From positions 1 to 10,621 of the forward strand of contig DASUWK010000072.1 in NCBI GenBank assembly GCA_036378435.1: DNA of 10,621 bases. Reading direction: 5' to 3'. This stretch comes from DASUWK01 sp036378435 (GTDB lineage: Bacteria; Chloroflexota; Dormibacteria; Dormibacterales; Dormibacteraceae). Below, piece after piece: positions 1 to 8,439 of this stretch. Each line of letters begins with the position of its first letter. Position 1 is the stretch's first letter. The position numbers were made by a program, and so were the translations under genes. The notes below the pieces were generated by a model, which was not told where the DNA came from, did not search any database, and worked only from the letters and a program-made list of their open reading frames with translations.

Positions 1-1828
1 TGTCCACCTGTGAGCCGACGGCAAAGGCGATGCGGGAGGGGATGTTGGCCTTGATCAGGCCGGTGATGATGTCGGTGCTCGGCCGCTGCGTCGCGATCAC
101 GAGGTGGATGCCGACGGCCCGCGCCAGCTGGGCGATGCGGCAGACCAGCTCCTCGATCTCGCCGGCCGAGACCATCATCAGGTCGGCCAGCTCGTCGATG
201 ACGATGACGACGTAGGGCAGCTCCCGCGCGGCCTGGGCTCGCGCCTTCTCGTTGTAGCCGACGATGTTGCGCACGCCCTCGGCGCTCAGCAGCTTGTAGC
301 GGCGATCCATCTCCGCCACCGCCCAACGCAGCGCCGATGCGGCCTGGTGCGATTCGACGATCACCGGCACGGCGAGGTGCGGCAGCCGGTTGAACATCGA
401 GAGCTCGACCCGCTTGGGGTCGATCAGCACGAGCCGCAGCTGGCTTGGCGTGCACTGGAACAGCAGGCTCGAGATCAGGACGTTGATGCAGACGCTCTTG
501 CCCTGCCCGGTCGCGCCGGCGATCAGAAGGTGCGGCATGCGGGTGAGGTCGCCGACGATCGGCTGGCCGGAGACGTCGTTCCCGACGGCGATGGCCAGGC
601 TGCGGCTCGGCGTGCGGAAGCCGGCCGACTCGACCACTTCACGCAGCGAGACCAGGGCCGCGGACTTGTTGGGAACCTCGATGCCCACCGCGGACTTGCC
701 TGGAATCGGCGCCTCGATCCTGATGGGGCTGGCCGCAAGGGCGAGCGAGAGATCGTTGTGCAGGGCGGTGATCCGCTTGACCTGGACGCCTTCCGCGGGC
801 TGCAGCTCGTACTGGGTGACCGCCGGACCCGGGTTGACCCCGACCACCTTCGCGGTCACGCCGAACGTGTTCAGCGTGTGCTCGATGATCCGCACGTTCC
901 GCTTGATCTCGTCCTGCATCCGCTCTTTGCGGACGCTGACCGAGTCCAGCAGGCTCACGGGTGGCAGCTTCCAGTCGACCTCGGGCTCCTCGTCTTCGGG
1001 CTCCGCGACCACTCGCATGACCGGGGGCGGCTCCGAGGTCGCCGTGGCCACCTGCGCCTCCGGCTCGCCGGCGTCGTCGTCCTCGTCCAGGGCGGCCAGC
1101 CACGCCGGGGGCTCGACCACCCCGACCGCGGCCGGGACAGCGGCCGCCGCCGGCGCCGGTCTGGTAGGAACCGCCGATGAGACGGCCGGCGCCGGCGCCG
1201 GCCTGGTGGGTTCGGCGGGAGTGGTGGTCCTCACCAGCTTCTCGATGCGCGAGCGCTCGGCGTAGGCGGCGCGCATGCCGCCGGCCATCGCCGCGAGAGC
1301 AGACCCGGGGCTGAAGCGGAAGGCGACGATCAACCCGAGCAGCAAAGCCGCGATGAGCAGGATCGAAGCCCCGGGGCCGCCGGCCAGGCCGACCAGCAGC
1401 GCGGCGACCGCGCCTCCGGTTCCCCCGCCCGCGCCCAGCGCCAAGCCGAGCAGGCCGAGGGCGGCCAGCACCGCGAGGACGCCGGCGCCCACGTCGAGCA
1501 GGCGCAGCGGCGGCGGCGCGGGCCAGAGCTGATAGACGCCCGCGGCCAGCAGGACCAGCACGATCACCGGCCAGCCGGCGTCGAAGGCGCCGGTGATGCC
1601 GGAGTGCAGCCCAGCCAGCATGGTGCCGGTCGGCAGCATCATCGCCACGAGCACCAGCAGCCCGAACGCGAGCAGGACGACGCCCATGACCTCCCGCAGC
1701 TGGCGCGGGGTCAGGAGCGGCCGCGAAGGGCCGCGCGCGCGGCTGGGCCGAGGCCTTCCGGCAGCGCTCGGGCGCGCACGGCGCGCAGGCGAAGCGCTCT
1801 TAGAGCGAGGACGTGTGGTTCGACGCAT
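1..1828 (-). CDS. ftsK: DNA translocase FtsK (3' end beyond window)
   Basis: FtsK/SpoIIIE-type septal DNA motor that pumps chromosome ends through the closing division septum using ATP. About 609 residues are visible from an ATG at 1828, the first start after an in-frame TGA. An Arg-rich tail (residues 1-45) precedes four predicted membrane segments near 46-66, 84-101, 113-131 and 150-170. A Pro/Ala and acidic linker runs to about 285. The motor follows: the alpha/beta part begins near VSLLDSVSV (291), Walker A is GATGQGKSV (438-446, bases 491-517), and Walker B is VVIVIDELADLM with Asp545/Glu546 (bases 191-196). ATQRPSTDIITG lies near the left edge. The end of the beta domain and the DNA-reading gamma domain fall outside the window. 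The linker is shorter than the several hundred residues of E. coli FtsK and resembles SpoIIIE/actinobacterial forms. It has its own promoter and is separated from the upstream minus-strand genes by two plus-strand genes. Identification is secure. Confidence 0.97.
   Translation of the reverse strand, partial: MRRTTRPRSKSASPARRARPSAAGRPRPSRARGPSRPLLTPRQLREVMGVVLLAFGLLVLVAMMLPTGTMLAGLHSGITGAFDAGWPVIVLVLLAAGVYQLWPAPPPLRLLDVGAGVLAVLAALGLLGLALGAGGGTGGAVAALLVGLAGGPGASILLIAALLLGLIVAFRFSPGSALAAMAGGMRAAYAERSRIEKLVRTTTPAEPTRPAPAPAVSSAVPTRPAPAAAAVPAAVGVVEPPAWLAALDEDDDAGEPEAQVATATSEPPPVMRVVAEPEDEEPEVDWKLPPVSLLDSVSVRKERMQDEIKRNVRIIEHTLNTFGVTAKVVGVNPGPAVTQYELQPAEGVQVKRITALHNDLSLALAASPIRIEAPIPGKSAVGIEVPNKSAALVSLREVVESAGFRTPSRSLAIAVGNDVSGQPIVGDLTRMPHLLIAGATGQGKSVCINVLISSLLFQCTPSQLRLVLIDPKRVELSMFNRLPHLAVPVIVESHQAASALRWAVAEMDRRYKLLSAEGVRNIVGYNEKARAQAARELPYVVIVIDELADLMMVSAGEIEELVCRIAQLARAVGIHLVIATQRPSTDIITGLIKANIPSRIAFAVGSQVD
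1149..1213 (-). repeat. Imperfect 42-bp-period repeat in the FtsK linker
   Basis: Two 23-base stretches, 1149-1171 and 1191-1213, match at 19 of 23 positions with a period of 42 bases. They encode PTRPAPA twice, 14 residues apart (residues 207 and 221 onward), in the Pro/Ala-rich linker between the membrane domain and the motor. The period is a multiple of three, so copy-number change would lengthen or shorten the linker without breaking the frame. Confidence 0.7.
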
Positions 1829-1856
1829 GCTGAATCAGGCGAGTTGCTTGGGGCGG

Positions 1857-1862
1857 ATTATA
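1857..1862 (-). promoter_or_regulatory. Predicted -10 box of the ftsK promoter
   Basis: The minus strand reads TATAAT, a perfect vegetative -10 hexamer, in otherwise very GC-rich DNA. It ends 28 bases before the ftsK ATG, which would give a leader of roughly 20 nt. The best -35 candidate is TTGGAC (minus strand, bases 1884-1879) at 16 bp spacing, which matches only the TTG half of the consensus and lies inside the first codons of the divergent gene. No clear Shine-Dalgarno sequence precedes the ftsK ATG. Promoter function is inferred from position and consensus. Confidence 0.6.
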
Positions 1863-1867
1863 GGGGG
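1862..1867 (+). promoter_or_regulatory. Shine-Dalgarno-like AGGGGG of the small zinc-ribbon gene
   Basis: AGGGGG lies two bases before the ATG at 1870, a slightly short spacing. It is directly next to, and shares one base with, the minus-strand TATAAT of ftsK, so the translation signal of one gene and the promoter of the other occupy the same dozen bases. Confidence 0.5.
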
Positions 1868-1869
1868 TC

Positions 1870-2187
1870 ATGGAGCCCGTCCAAGCGGCGATTGATCCAT
1901 TCGAGCGGGCCGAGCAGCGCTATCGGGAGCTCGTCGCTCAGCGCCGGGCCAAGTCGCTGGAGCCGCGCGCCTTCCGCGCAGCGGTGCGCCAGCTGACGGT
2001 CAGGGACGGCGAAGGGCGCGATTGGGTGCTGGGGCCGGAGAACGGCCTCTGGTACCGCCGCGACCGCGATCGCTGGGTGGAGGCCGAACCACCCAAGCGC
2101 CTCGTCTGCCCCACCTGCGGCCACCACAACCTCGCCCGGCACAGCTTTTGCGTCGAATGCGGGCGCAAATTGGTGCGCCCGCAGTAG
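1870..2187 (+). CDS. Small zinc-ribbon protein, 105 aa, function unknown
   Basis: I do not recognise a named family. Residues 1-45 look helical and charged. Residues 45-72 contain a Trp/Tyr-rich stretch (DWVLGPENGLWYRRDRDRWV) that resembles the aromatic W-x(4)-WV modules of the next gene and of the protein at 7819-8439. The C-terminus is a zinc ribbon with Cys80, Cys83, Cys94 and Cys97 (CPTC and CVEC, ten residues between the pairs). There is no signal peptide or membrane segment, so it is probably cytoplasmic. It starts at ATG 1870, 41 bases from the divergent ftsK start, and ends 13 bases before the next gene, so the two plus-strand genes are probably co-transcribed. A hairpin overlaps its last codons. 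That it is a real gene is well supported by the zinc ribbon, the ribosome site and the context; its role is unknown. Confidence 0.8.
   Translation: MEPVQAAIDPFERAEQRYRELVAQRRAKSLEPRAFRAAVRQLTVRDGEGRDWVLGPENGLWYRRDRDRWVEAEPPKRLVCPTCGHHNLARHSFCVECGRKLVRPQ
2158..2183 (+). other. 9-bp perfect hairpin at the end of the small zinc-ribbon gene
   Basis: TGCGGGCGC at 2158-2166 is exactly complementary to GCGCCCGCA at 2175-2183, with an 8-nt AT-rich loop. The stem ends one base before the TAG stop codon and 17 bases before the next ATG. There is no following T-run, so it does not look like a classical intrinsic terminator. It could trim the transcript, damp expression of the next gene or protect a 3' end. 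The structure is seen directly; the function is a guess. Confidence 0.5.
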
Positions 2188-2200
2188 CATTCACGCGCCC

Positions 2201-2680
2201 ATGAGCGCGAACAGCCCCGGTCAGCTCTCCCCGGACGGCGCCTACTACTGGAACGGGCAGCAGTGGGTCTCCACCCTCTCCCCCGACGGCGCCCACCGTT
2301 GGAACGGCACGGCCTGGGTTTCAGCGGCTCCGGAGCCACCTCCCGCGCCGCCAGGATTGCCCACGGCGGGGATGCCGGGGATGGCCCCGCCGCCGCCCGC
2401 CGGCGCCGGCGCGATCGCGGTGGCCCGGCCGCCCGTGAACCGCTCCGGCTTCGGTTTCCAGTTCGGAGGCAACGCCGGCTGGTCGATCGGGTTCGGGCTG
2501 GCCTCTATGCTCGCTCCGCTGTTCGCGCAGTTCTACTTCATCCTGCTGCCGATCTTCGGCTTCACGCGCGGCCTGATCGCCGTGCGCAGCGGCCGCATAG
2601 TCGGCGGGACGATCGGCATTGTGCTCAACATCGTCGGCGGGATCCTGAGCCTCCTCGCGAGCGGCCTCATTCACGCCTGA
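2201..2680 (+). CDS. Membrane protein with tandem SPDG/Trp modules, 159 aa
   Basis: The N-terminus carries two tandem modules: SPDGAYYWNGQQWVS (residues 10-24) and SPDGAHRWNGTAWVS (27-41). These resemble the short Trp-rich N-terminal domain DUF2510 common in actinobacterial membrane proteins (W-D-G-x-x-W-T/V core), though they may be a distinct relative. A Pro/Ala-rich linker follows (44-79), then two predicted membrane segments near 92-121 and 134-157, which together look like a small helical-hairpin domain. The protein has no catalytic motif and is probably a small envelope protein with a cytoplasmic module. The ATG at 2201 has no strong ribosome site and follows the upstream stop by 13 bases, suggesting coupling. 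A protein of the same design is encoded at 7819-8439 inside the dap cluster. It converges with the gene ending at 2694. Function unknown. Confidence 0.82.
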   Translation: MSANSPGQLSPDGAYYWNGQQWVSTLSPDGAHRWNGTAWVSAAPEPPPAPPGLPTAGMPGMAPPPPAGAGAIAVARPPVNRSGFGFQFGGNAGWSIGFGLASMLAPLFAQFYFILLPIFGFTRGLIAVRSGRIVGGTIGIVLNIVGGILSLLASGLIHA

Positions 2681-2693
2681 CGAAGCGGCCGGT

Positions 2694-3524
2694 TCAGCGC
2701 GTCAGCTGCAAGGACCTGACGAATTGGTCGACGTGCGCCAGCTCTGACGGCGGCATCAGCACCTCGACCAAGAGCAACCCTCCGCCGGGCGCGGAGATGT
2801 AGACCTTTTCCAGCAGCAGTGGAGTGCCGCCGGCGGCGGCCACGGACAGAACCGAACGCGCCGCACGGCGGCCGTTCAACGTCTCACCCCGAACCGGGCT
2901 GACCGTCGCCAGCGAAGAGCCCGGCGGCGGACCGGCCAGCAGCTGAGCGGTCTCGTACGCCAGCACGCCGGTGGGATCGGTTGGATCGACGCCCGGGTCC
3001 GTGATCGTCGGGCGCACGACCTCAACCACCACGCCCTTCGGCCGCGCGCTGACGAGCGCAGCGGGGCTGGCCGCGGCCACGGGCGCGTCGGACGGATCGC
3101 TGAAAAGGACGGCAACCGGGTGTCCCGAGACGCTGAGGTCCTGCAGGGTCCAGCCGGGCGCCGCCGCCGAGAAGCCGACGGTCTTGTCGGTGATGGTGGG
3201 CCGCGCAGCGGGCAGCGGATGGTTCGCGGCCACGCCGCGCACCGCCTGCTGCCCGATCGGAGAAACCCCGACGGCGAGGCCCGCCACGATGGGCACCAGC
3301 CCGGCGAGCAGCCAGAGCCGGCGCGCCCGCGAGCGCTTCTCGCCGAGCACGAGCTCGTGTCCGCAGAAGCCGCAGAAGCGGTCGAAGGGGCCGGCCACCC
3401 CCTGGCACGAGCCGCACTGGCGAAGCGGAAGCGAGCACTTTCCGCACTCGTCGAGGTGCAGCGCCGGTGCGTCGCAGCGGGGACAGAGGCTGGGAGCGGT
3501 CAGCGCCAGCGGGGGGAGTTTCAA
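2694..3524 (-). CDS. Membrane-anchored double zinc-ribbon protein, 276 aa
   Basis: Residues 1-60 hold eight cysteines in four CxxC pairs (Cys14/17, 27/30, 37/40, 51/54), a double zinc ribbon expected to bind two Zn ions on the cytoplasmic side. A basic patch (KRSRARR) and one predicted membrane helix (about 70-88) follow, so residues from about 95 onward should lie outside the membrane. The outer region starts with VGFSAAAPGW and ends with an amphipathic alternating pattern. It is reminiscent of small lipoprotein-like alpha/beta domains (PsbP/LpqN type), but I cannot assign it firmly. The start is TTG at 3524; no in-frame ATG or GTG lies between it and the rnj stop 27 bases upstream. It is the last gene of the minus-strand run. 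Function unknown; the architecture is clear, the start is less certain. Confidence 0.8.
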   Translation of the reverse strand: MKLPPLALTAPSLCPRCDAPALHLDECGKCSLPLRQCGSCQGVAGPFDRFCGFCGHELVLGEKRSRARRLWLLAGLVPIVAGLAVGVSPIGQQAVRGVAANHPLPAARPTITDKTVGFSAAAPGWTLQDLSVSGHPVAVLFSDPSDAPVAAASPAALVSARPKGVVVEVVRPTITDPGVDPTDPTGVLAYETAQLLAGPPPGSSLATVSPVRGETLNGRRAARSVLSVAAAGGTPLLLEKVYISAPGGGLLLVEVLMPPSELAHVDQFVRSLQLTR

Positions 3525-3551
3525 CCGCCGGAATCGTACCCTCGGTGCGCC

Positions 3552-5183
<1,632 letters not shown>

Positions 5184-5189
5184 ATAGCG

Positions 5190-5206
5190 GAGCCGCGGCT
5201 CTAGAG
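5190..5206. other. Two overlapping palindromes in the udg-rnj junction
   Basis: GAGCCGCGGCTC (5190-5201) is a perfect 12-bp palindrome and CTCTAGAG (5199-5206) a perfect 8-bp one overlapping it. Together they cover the TAG stop of the glycosylase gene and lie 7-23 bases before the rnj GTG, where a ribosome site would be expected but is absent. In RNA the first could form only a 4-bp stem with a CGCG loop. Function is not established; it may be chance in GC-rich DNA. Confidence 0.3.
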
Positions 5207-5869
5207 GAGCGGTAGCTGTTCCACCTCTTCCGCGAGCTCCGGCTCGGTCTCTGGCTCAGGCTCCGGGGTCGCCAGCACACGGTCCAAGTACTCGCGCACC
5301 TTGTCGAAATCGCGCTGGAGATCGTTGACCAGCGAGCCGTTGTGAAGTGCCGCGGCGGGGTGATAAAGCGGCACGTACGCGATGTCGCCGCGCTCGACGA
5401 ACGTGCCGTGGACGCGCGAGATCGGACCGTGGCCGGGCAGCAGCCGTTCCAAGGCGTGGCGCCCGAGCACCAGCACCACCTTCGGCTGGATCCACTCCAG
5501 CTGGCGCTGGAGGAACAGCGAGCAGGCCTCTACCTCGTTGGGCATCGGGTCCCGGTTCTGGGGCGGGCGGCACTTCAGCACGTTGGTGATGTAGACCTGC
5601 TCCCGGTCGAGCCCGATCTGGGTGAGGAGGGTGTCCAGCAGCTTGCCGGCGGCGCCCACGAAAGGCTTGCCCTGCATGTCCTCGTTGAAGCCCGGCGCCT
5701 CCCCGACGATCATCACCGAGGCCGTGACCGGGCCGGTACCGGGCACCGCGTTCGTGCGGGTGGCATGAAGAGAGCAGCGCTTGCAGCCCCGGACGTAGTC
5801 CTCGAGCACCTTCAGGCGCTCGGCAGGCGACTCTGGAAGCGGCGCTTTGGCGGTAGTGCTAGCCGACAC
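5201..5869 (-). CDS. Family 4 uracil-DNA glycosylase (iron-sulfur)
   Basis: Removes uracil from DNA after cytosine deamination, the first step of base excision repair. Family 4 signs: the four iron-sulfur ligands Cys29, Cys32 (CKRC), Cys100 and Cys116; the active-site loop GEAPGFNED (56-64) followed by QGKPFVGAAG; NVLKCRPPQNRDP (96-108); a VLVLGRHA strand; and the minor-groove loop HPAAALH (170-176). The core ends near 200, close to the usual family length. An acidic tail rich in Pro and Glu follows, ending in QLPLL at the extreme C-terminus (218-222), which looks like a sliding-clamp-binding peptide. The GTG start at 5869 overlaps the end of dapA by 11 bases, implying translational coupling. 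Placement between dapA and rnj suggests constitutive housekeeping expression rather than damage induction. Confidence 0.95.
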   Translation of the reverse strand: MSASTTAKAPLPESPAERLKVLEDYVRGCKRCSLHATRTNAVPGTGPVTASVMIVGEAPGFNEDMQGKPFVGAAGKLLDTLLTQIGLDREQVYITNVLKCRPPQNRDPMPNEVEACSLFLQRQLEWIQPKVVLVLGRHALERLLPGHGPISRVHGTFVERGDIAYVPLYHPAAALHNGSLVNDLQRDFDKVREYLDRVLATPEPEPETEPELAEEVEQLPLL

Positions 5870-6767
5870 CGGCGGGCGCGAAGGTTACCAGTTCGCCCGC
5901 TTCGCGCACGGCGTCCAGCACCTTCTCGACCTCGGGCGCGGTCAGCGCCGTGAGCGGCGGGCGGAACGGCCCGGCGGGGAAACCGAGAGCGGGCAGCACC
6001 GACTTGAGAGGCACCGGGTTGGAGGCGGTCGTCATGAGCGCCTTGACTAGAGGCAGCAGCCGTCCGTGGATGTGCCGCGCCGTGGCGGTGTCGCCCCGCA
6101 GGAAGGCGGTGATCATCTCCCGGATGGCGCGGCTCGCCAGGTGGCTCGTCACACCGATGAGACCGTCGCCGCCGACGGCGAGCAGCGGCAGCGTGAAGCT
6201 GTCGTCGCCGCTCCAGACCCGGAAAGCGTCGGGCTTCTTCGCGCAGATCAGCGACATCTGGTCGATGTCGCCGCTCGCCTCTTTGACGCCGATGACGCCA
6301 GGGATCTCGGCGCAGCGCAGTGTGGTTTGCACGGTCATGTTGATGGCCGTGCGCGCCTGGATGTTGTACATGATCACGGGCGCGCCGGACTCCTCGGCGA
6401 TTGCCTTGAAGTGCTGGTACATGCCTTCCTGAGGAGGCTTGTTGTAGTACGGCACGACGCAGAGCACGGCGTCGGCGCCGGCCTCCGCCGCCCGCCTCGA
6501 CAGCGCGATGGAGTGATGCGTGTCATTGCCACCGGTTCCCGCCACGACCGCGTAGCCGGGGATGGCCTCTTTGACGCGCACCAGCAGCTCTATCTTCTCG
6601 TCGTCGCTCAGCGTCGGCGACTCGCCGGTCGTGCCCGCGACCACGATGCCGTCTGAGCCGTCTGAGATCAGCAGGGCCGCCAGTCGCTGCGCCGCGTCGT
6701 AGTCGATGGCGCCGTCCGGGCGCATCGGCGTGATCATCGCGGTGAGCAGCCGGCCGATCTCAGCCAT
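5859..6767 (-). CDS. dapA: 4-hydroxy-tetrahydrodipicolinate synthase
   Basis: Condenses pyruvate with L-aspartate 4-semialdehyde, the first committed step to diaminopimelate and lysine; a cytoplasmic TIM barrel, usually tetrameric. From ATG 6767 it has 302 residues, normal for the family. Visible residues: GTTGESPTL (45-53) with the substrate-binding Thr pair; Tyr107/108 in VVPYYNKPPQEG; Tyr134 of the catalytic triad in MYNIQART; Arg139; and the Schiff-base Lys162 in GVKEASGD. The YNIQART motif has Gln where most homologues have Pro (YNVPxRT). The open frame continues upstream to 7184, but that part is a shadow of asd. The ATG overlaps the asd stop as TGATG and has AAGGG eight bases upstream, which fixes the start. 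Asd supplies its substrate and DapB, further upstream, reduces its product. Confidence 0.97.
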   Translation of the reverse strand: MAEIGRLLTAMITPMRPDGAIDYDAAQRLAALLISDGSDGIVVAGTTGESPTLSDDEKIELLVRVKEAIPGYAVVAGTGGNDTHHSIALSRRAAEAGADAVLCVVPYYNKPPQEGMYQHFKAIAEESGAPVIMYNIQARTAINMTVQTTLRCAEIPGVIGVKEASGDIDQMSLICAKKPDAFRVWSGDDSFTLPLLAVGGDGLIGVTSHLASRAIREMITAFLRGDTATARHIHGRLLPLVKALMTTASNPVPLKSVLPALGFPAGPFRPPLTALTAPEVEKVLDAVREAGELVTFAPAGVG

Positions 6768-7792
6768 CAGATGATCCCTTGCTCGATCGCTTTCTCGGCG
6801 ACCTGCACAGCGTTCAGCGCCGCACCCTTGCGCAGGTTGTCCGCCACGATCCACAGCGCCAGCCCATGGCTGTGCGACAGGTCGGGGCGGATGCGGCCGA
6901 CGTAGACCTCGTCCTTGCCGGCGACCTGGCGCGGCGTGGGATAGATCCCCGCGTGAGGGTCGTCCTCGACGATGATCCCGGGCGCACTTCCGAGCAGCTC
7001 GCGGCAGTCCTCCACCGAGAGCATCTGGCTCGTCTCGACGAAGACCGACTGGCCGTGAGCGACCGGAACCGGCACGCGGACGCAGGTCGCGGCCATGCGC
7101 AGCGAGTCGTCGTGAAGGATCTTCCGGCTCTCCTTCACGATCTTCCACTCCTCTTCGTTGTAGCCCTCGGCCTGCGGCGTCCATTCGCCGGGGACCACGT
7201 TGTGCGCGAGCTGGTGGCTGTAAACGGTCGCCGACGGCTCGCGGCCTGCGGCCAGCGCCTGCACCTGGTCCTCCAGCTCGTCGACCAGCTTGCGGCCGTG
7301 CCCCGACGCCGACTGATACGTGGAGACGAGAACGCGCTCGAGACCGGCGTGCTTGCGGATGGGCTCCAGAACGACCGTGAGGGGGATCGCGCAGCAGTTG
7401 GGGTTGGCGATGATGCCCTCGTTGTCCGCGATGTCGTCCGGATTCACCTCGGGCACGACCAGCGGGACGTTGTCCTTCATCCTCCAGGCCGAGCTGTTGT
7501 CGACGACCAGCGAGCCCGCCTCCACCGCGATGGGCGCGTACATCAGCGCCACGTCGGCGCCCGCCATGAACAGCGCGAGATCGACGCCCTCGAAGGCTTT
7601 CTCGTCCAGTGGCGCCACCTGGAGTCCGCTGCCGTTGTAAGGCACGTCGGTGCCGGCCGAACGTTCCGACGCGAGAGCGCGCACGCGTTCCGCGGGCACG
7701 CCGCGCTCGGCGAGGATCCGGAGGGCCTCCTGGCCCACCATCCCGGTCGCCCCGACGACGGCTATGTTGAGACGGCTGGAGGGAGAGAGCAC
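6767..7792 (-). CDS. asd: Aspartate-semialdehyde dehydrogenase
   Basis: Reduces L-aspartyl-4-phosphate to aspartate 4-semialdehyde with NADPH, feeding lysine/diaminopimelate, threonine and methionine synthesis. From GTG 7792 it has 341 residues, typical of the family. Visible: NADP-binding VVGATGMVG (12-20); SSAWRM (100-105); the catalytic cysteine Cys133 in NPNCCAIPL; YQSASGHG (159-166), where YQSVSGAG is usual; NEEEWKIVKESRKI (212-225); and the substrate-binding region RVPVPVAHGQSV with Arg239 and His246. The open frame runs upstream to 7936, but that extension lies within the 3' end of the upstream gene and lacks homology-like sequence, so the GTG just before SPSSRLNIAVVGATG is preferred. 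The ribosome site is weak. It begins 26 bases after the membrane-protein stop and overlaps dapA by one base. Confidence 0.96.
   Translation of the reverse strand: MLSPSSRLNIAVVGATGMVGQEALRILAERGVPAERVRALASERSAGTDVPYNGSGLQVAPLDEKAFEGVDLALFMAGADVALMYAPIAVEAGSLVVDNSSAWRMKDNVPLVVPEVNPDDIADNEGIIANPNCCAIPLTVVLEPIRKHAGLERVLVSTYQSASGHGRKLVDELEDQVQALAAGREPSATVYSHQLAHNVVPGEWTPQAEGYNEEEWKIVKESRKILHDDSLRMAATCVRVPVPVAHGQSVFVETSQMLSVEDCRELLGSAPGIIVEDDPHAGIYPTPRQVAGKDEVYVGRIRPDLSHSHGLALWIVADNLRKGAALNAVQVAEKAIEQGII
6776..6780 (-). promoter_or_regulatory. Ribosome-binding site of dapA inside asd
   Basis: The minus strand reads AAGGG, eight bases before the dapA ATG and within the last codons of asd. Together with the TGATG stop/start overlap it decides the dapA start against the longer open frame and suggests coupled translation. 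Confidence 0.6.
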
Positions 7793-7818
7793 CGAGACTG
7801 AGTCTAACGGCCCTGCGG

Positions 7819-8439
7819 TCAGACGGGCTCCGCGCGCGTGGCCCAAGCCGTCTTGTAGCGGCGCCACAACGTGAACATCCAAACGGTCAGCGCGATGTAC
7901 GCGAGCGTGAGCACGATGTTCGTGGCCGCCGCCCAAGCCGGGAGGTACTTATAGGCGGCAACGCCCGCCAGCGCCAGGGAGTTGGTGAGCAGGCTGAACA
8001 CGGACAGGACGCCGAAGATCATGACCACGTAGTAGACCCACCGCCACCGCTTCCAAGTCCCGACCAGTTGGAGGGCCGCCCACGCGAATGTGAACGCGAG
8101 CGTGAACCCCAGCACCACGTTCATGAAGCCTTGGAAGAACTGCTGATCGGGGTACGTGGTGGAGGTCGCCTCCAGCAGCTGAGCCGAATGGTTGAAGGTG
8201 ATCGGCAGCACGGTTGCACCGAGCGCGACCGCAGCCACCACGTATGCGGTCACCGCGACCTGGACACGCCGCGTGTCAGACGTCGGCGCATAGCGAAAAG
8301 CGACGGCGTACCGCGCCGGGGCGTCGTTCACCACCCAGCGCACTCCGTCCCAGCGCCACAGGCGGTCCGGCGAGATGGCGCTCACCCACTGCTCGCCGTC
8401 ATACCACCAGTTGCCGTCGGGGGATAGTTGCCCGGTCAT
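7819..8439 (-). CDS. Four-helix membrane protein with SPDG/Trp modules, 206 aa
   Basis: No named family recognised. The N-terminus has GQLSPDGNWWYDGEQWVS (3-20) and a second, less exact module SPDRLWRWDGVRWVV (23-37), the same design as the 159-residue protein at 2201-2680 and similar to DUF2510. Four predicted membrane helices lie near 60-82, 102-126, 134-158 and 168-192. Both ends carry charged residues, and no catalytic motif is evident. The ATG at 8439 overlaps the stop codon of a 29-codon frame as ATGA. An AGGGGG stretch 11 bases upstream may be its ribosome site and lies within a hairpin-forming region. It sits between dapB and asd, so it is co-expressed with lysine/cell-wall precursor genes, but nothing in the sequence shows it acts in that pathway. 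Confidence 0.85.
   Translation of the reverse strand: MTGQLSPDGNWWYDGEQWVSAISPDRLWRWDGVRWVVNDAPARYAVAFRYAPTSDTRRVQVAVTAYVVAAVALGATVLPITFNHSAQLLEATSTTYPDQQFFQGFMNVVLGFTLAFTFAWAALQLVGTWKRWRWVYYVVMIFGVLSVFSLLTNSLALAGVAAYKYLPAWAAATNIVLTLAYIALTVWMFTLWRRYKTAWATRAEPV

Noticed and set aside
104..1180. A 358-codon frame on the plus strand opposite ftsK
   Set aside because: It is antisense to the FtsK motor and linker, of low-complexity Asp/Arg/Gly composition, and has no domain. ftsK itself is open through the left edge and fully explains the region.
6768..7184. A longer DapA start far upstream of ATG 6767
   Set aside because: The added residues are an out-of-frame shadow of asd. The ATG at 6767 has a ribosome site and a stop/start overlap, and gives the normal family length.
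7793..7936. A longer Asd start upstream of GTG 7792
   Set aside because: The added residues lie within the 3' end of the membrane-protein gene in another frame and do not resemble the Asd N-terminus, which normally begins just before the nucleotide-binding loop.
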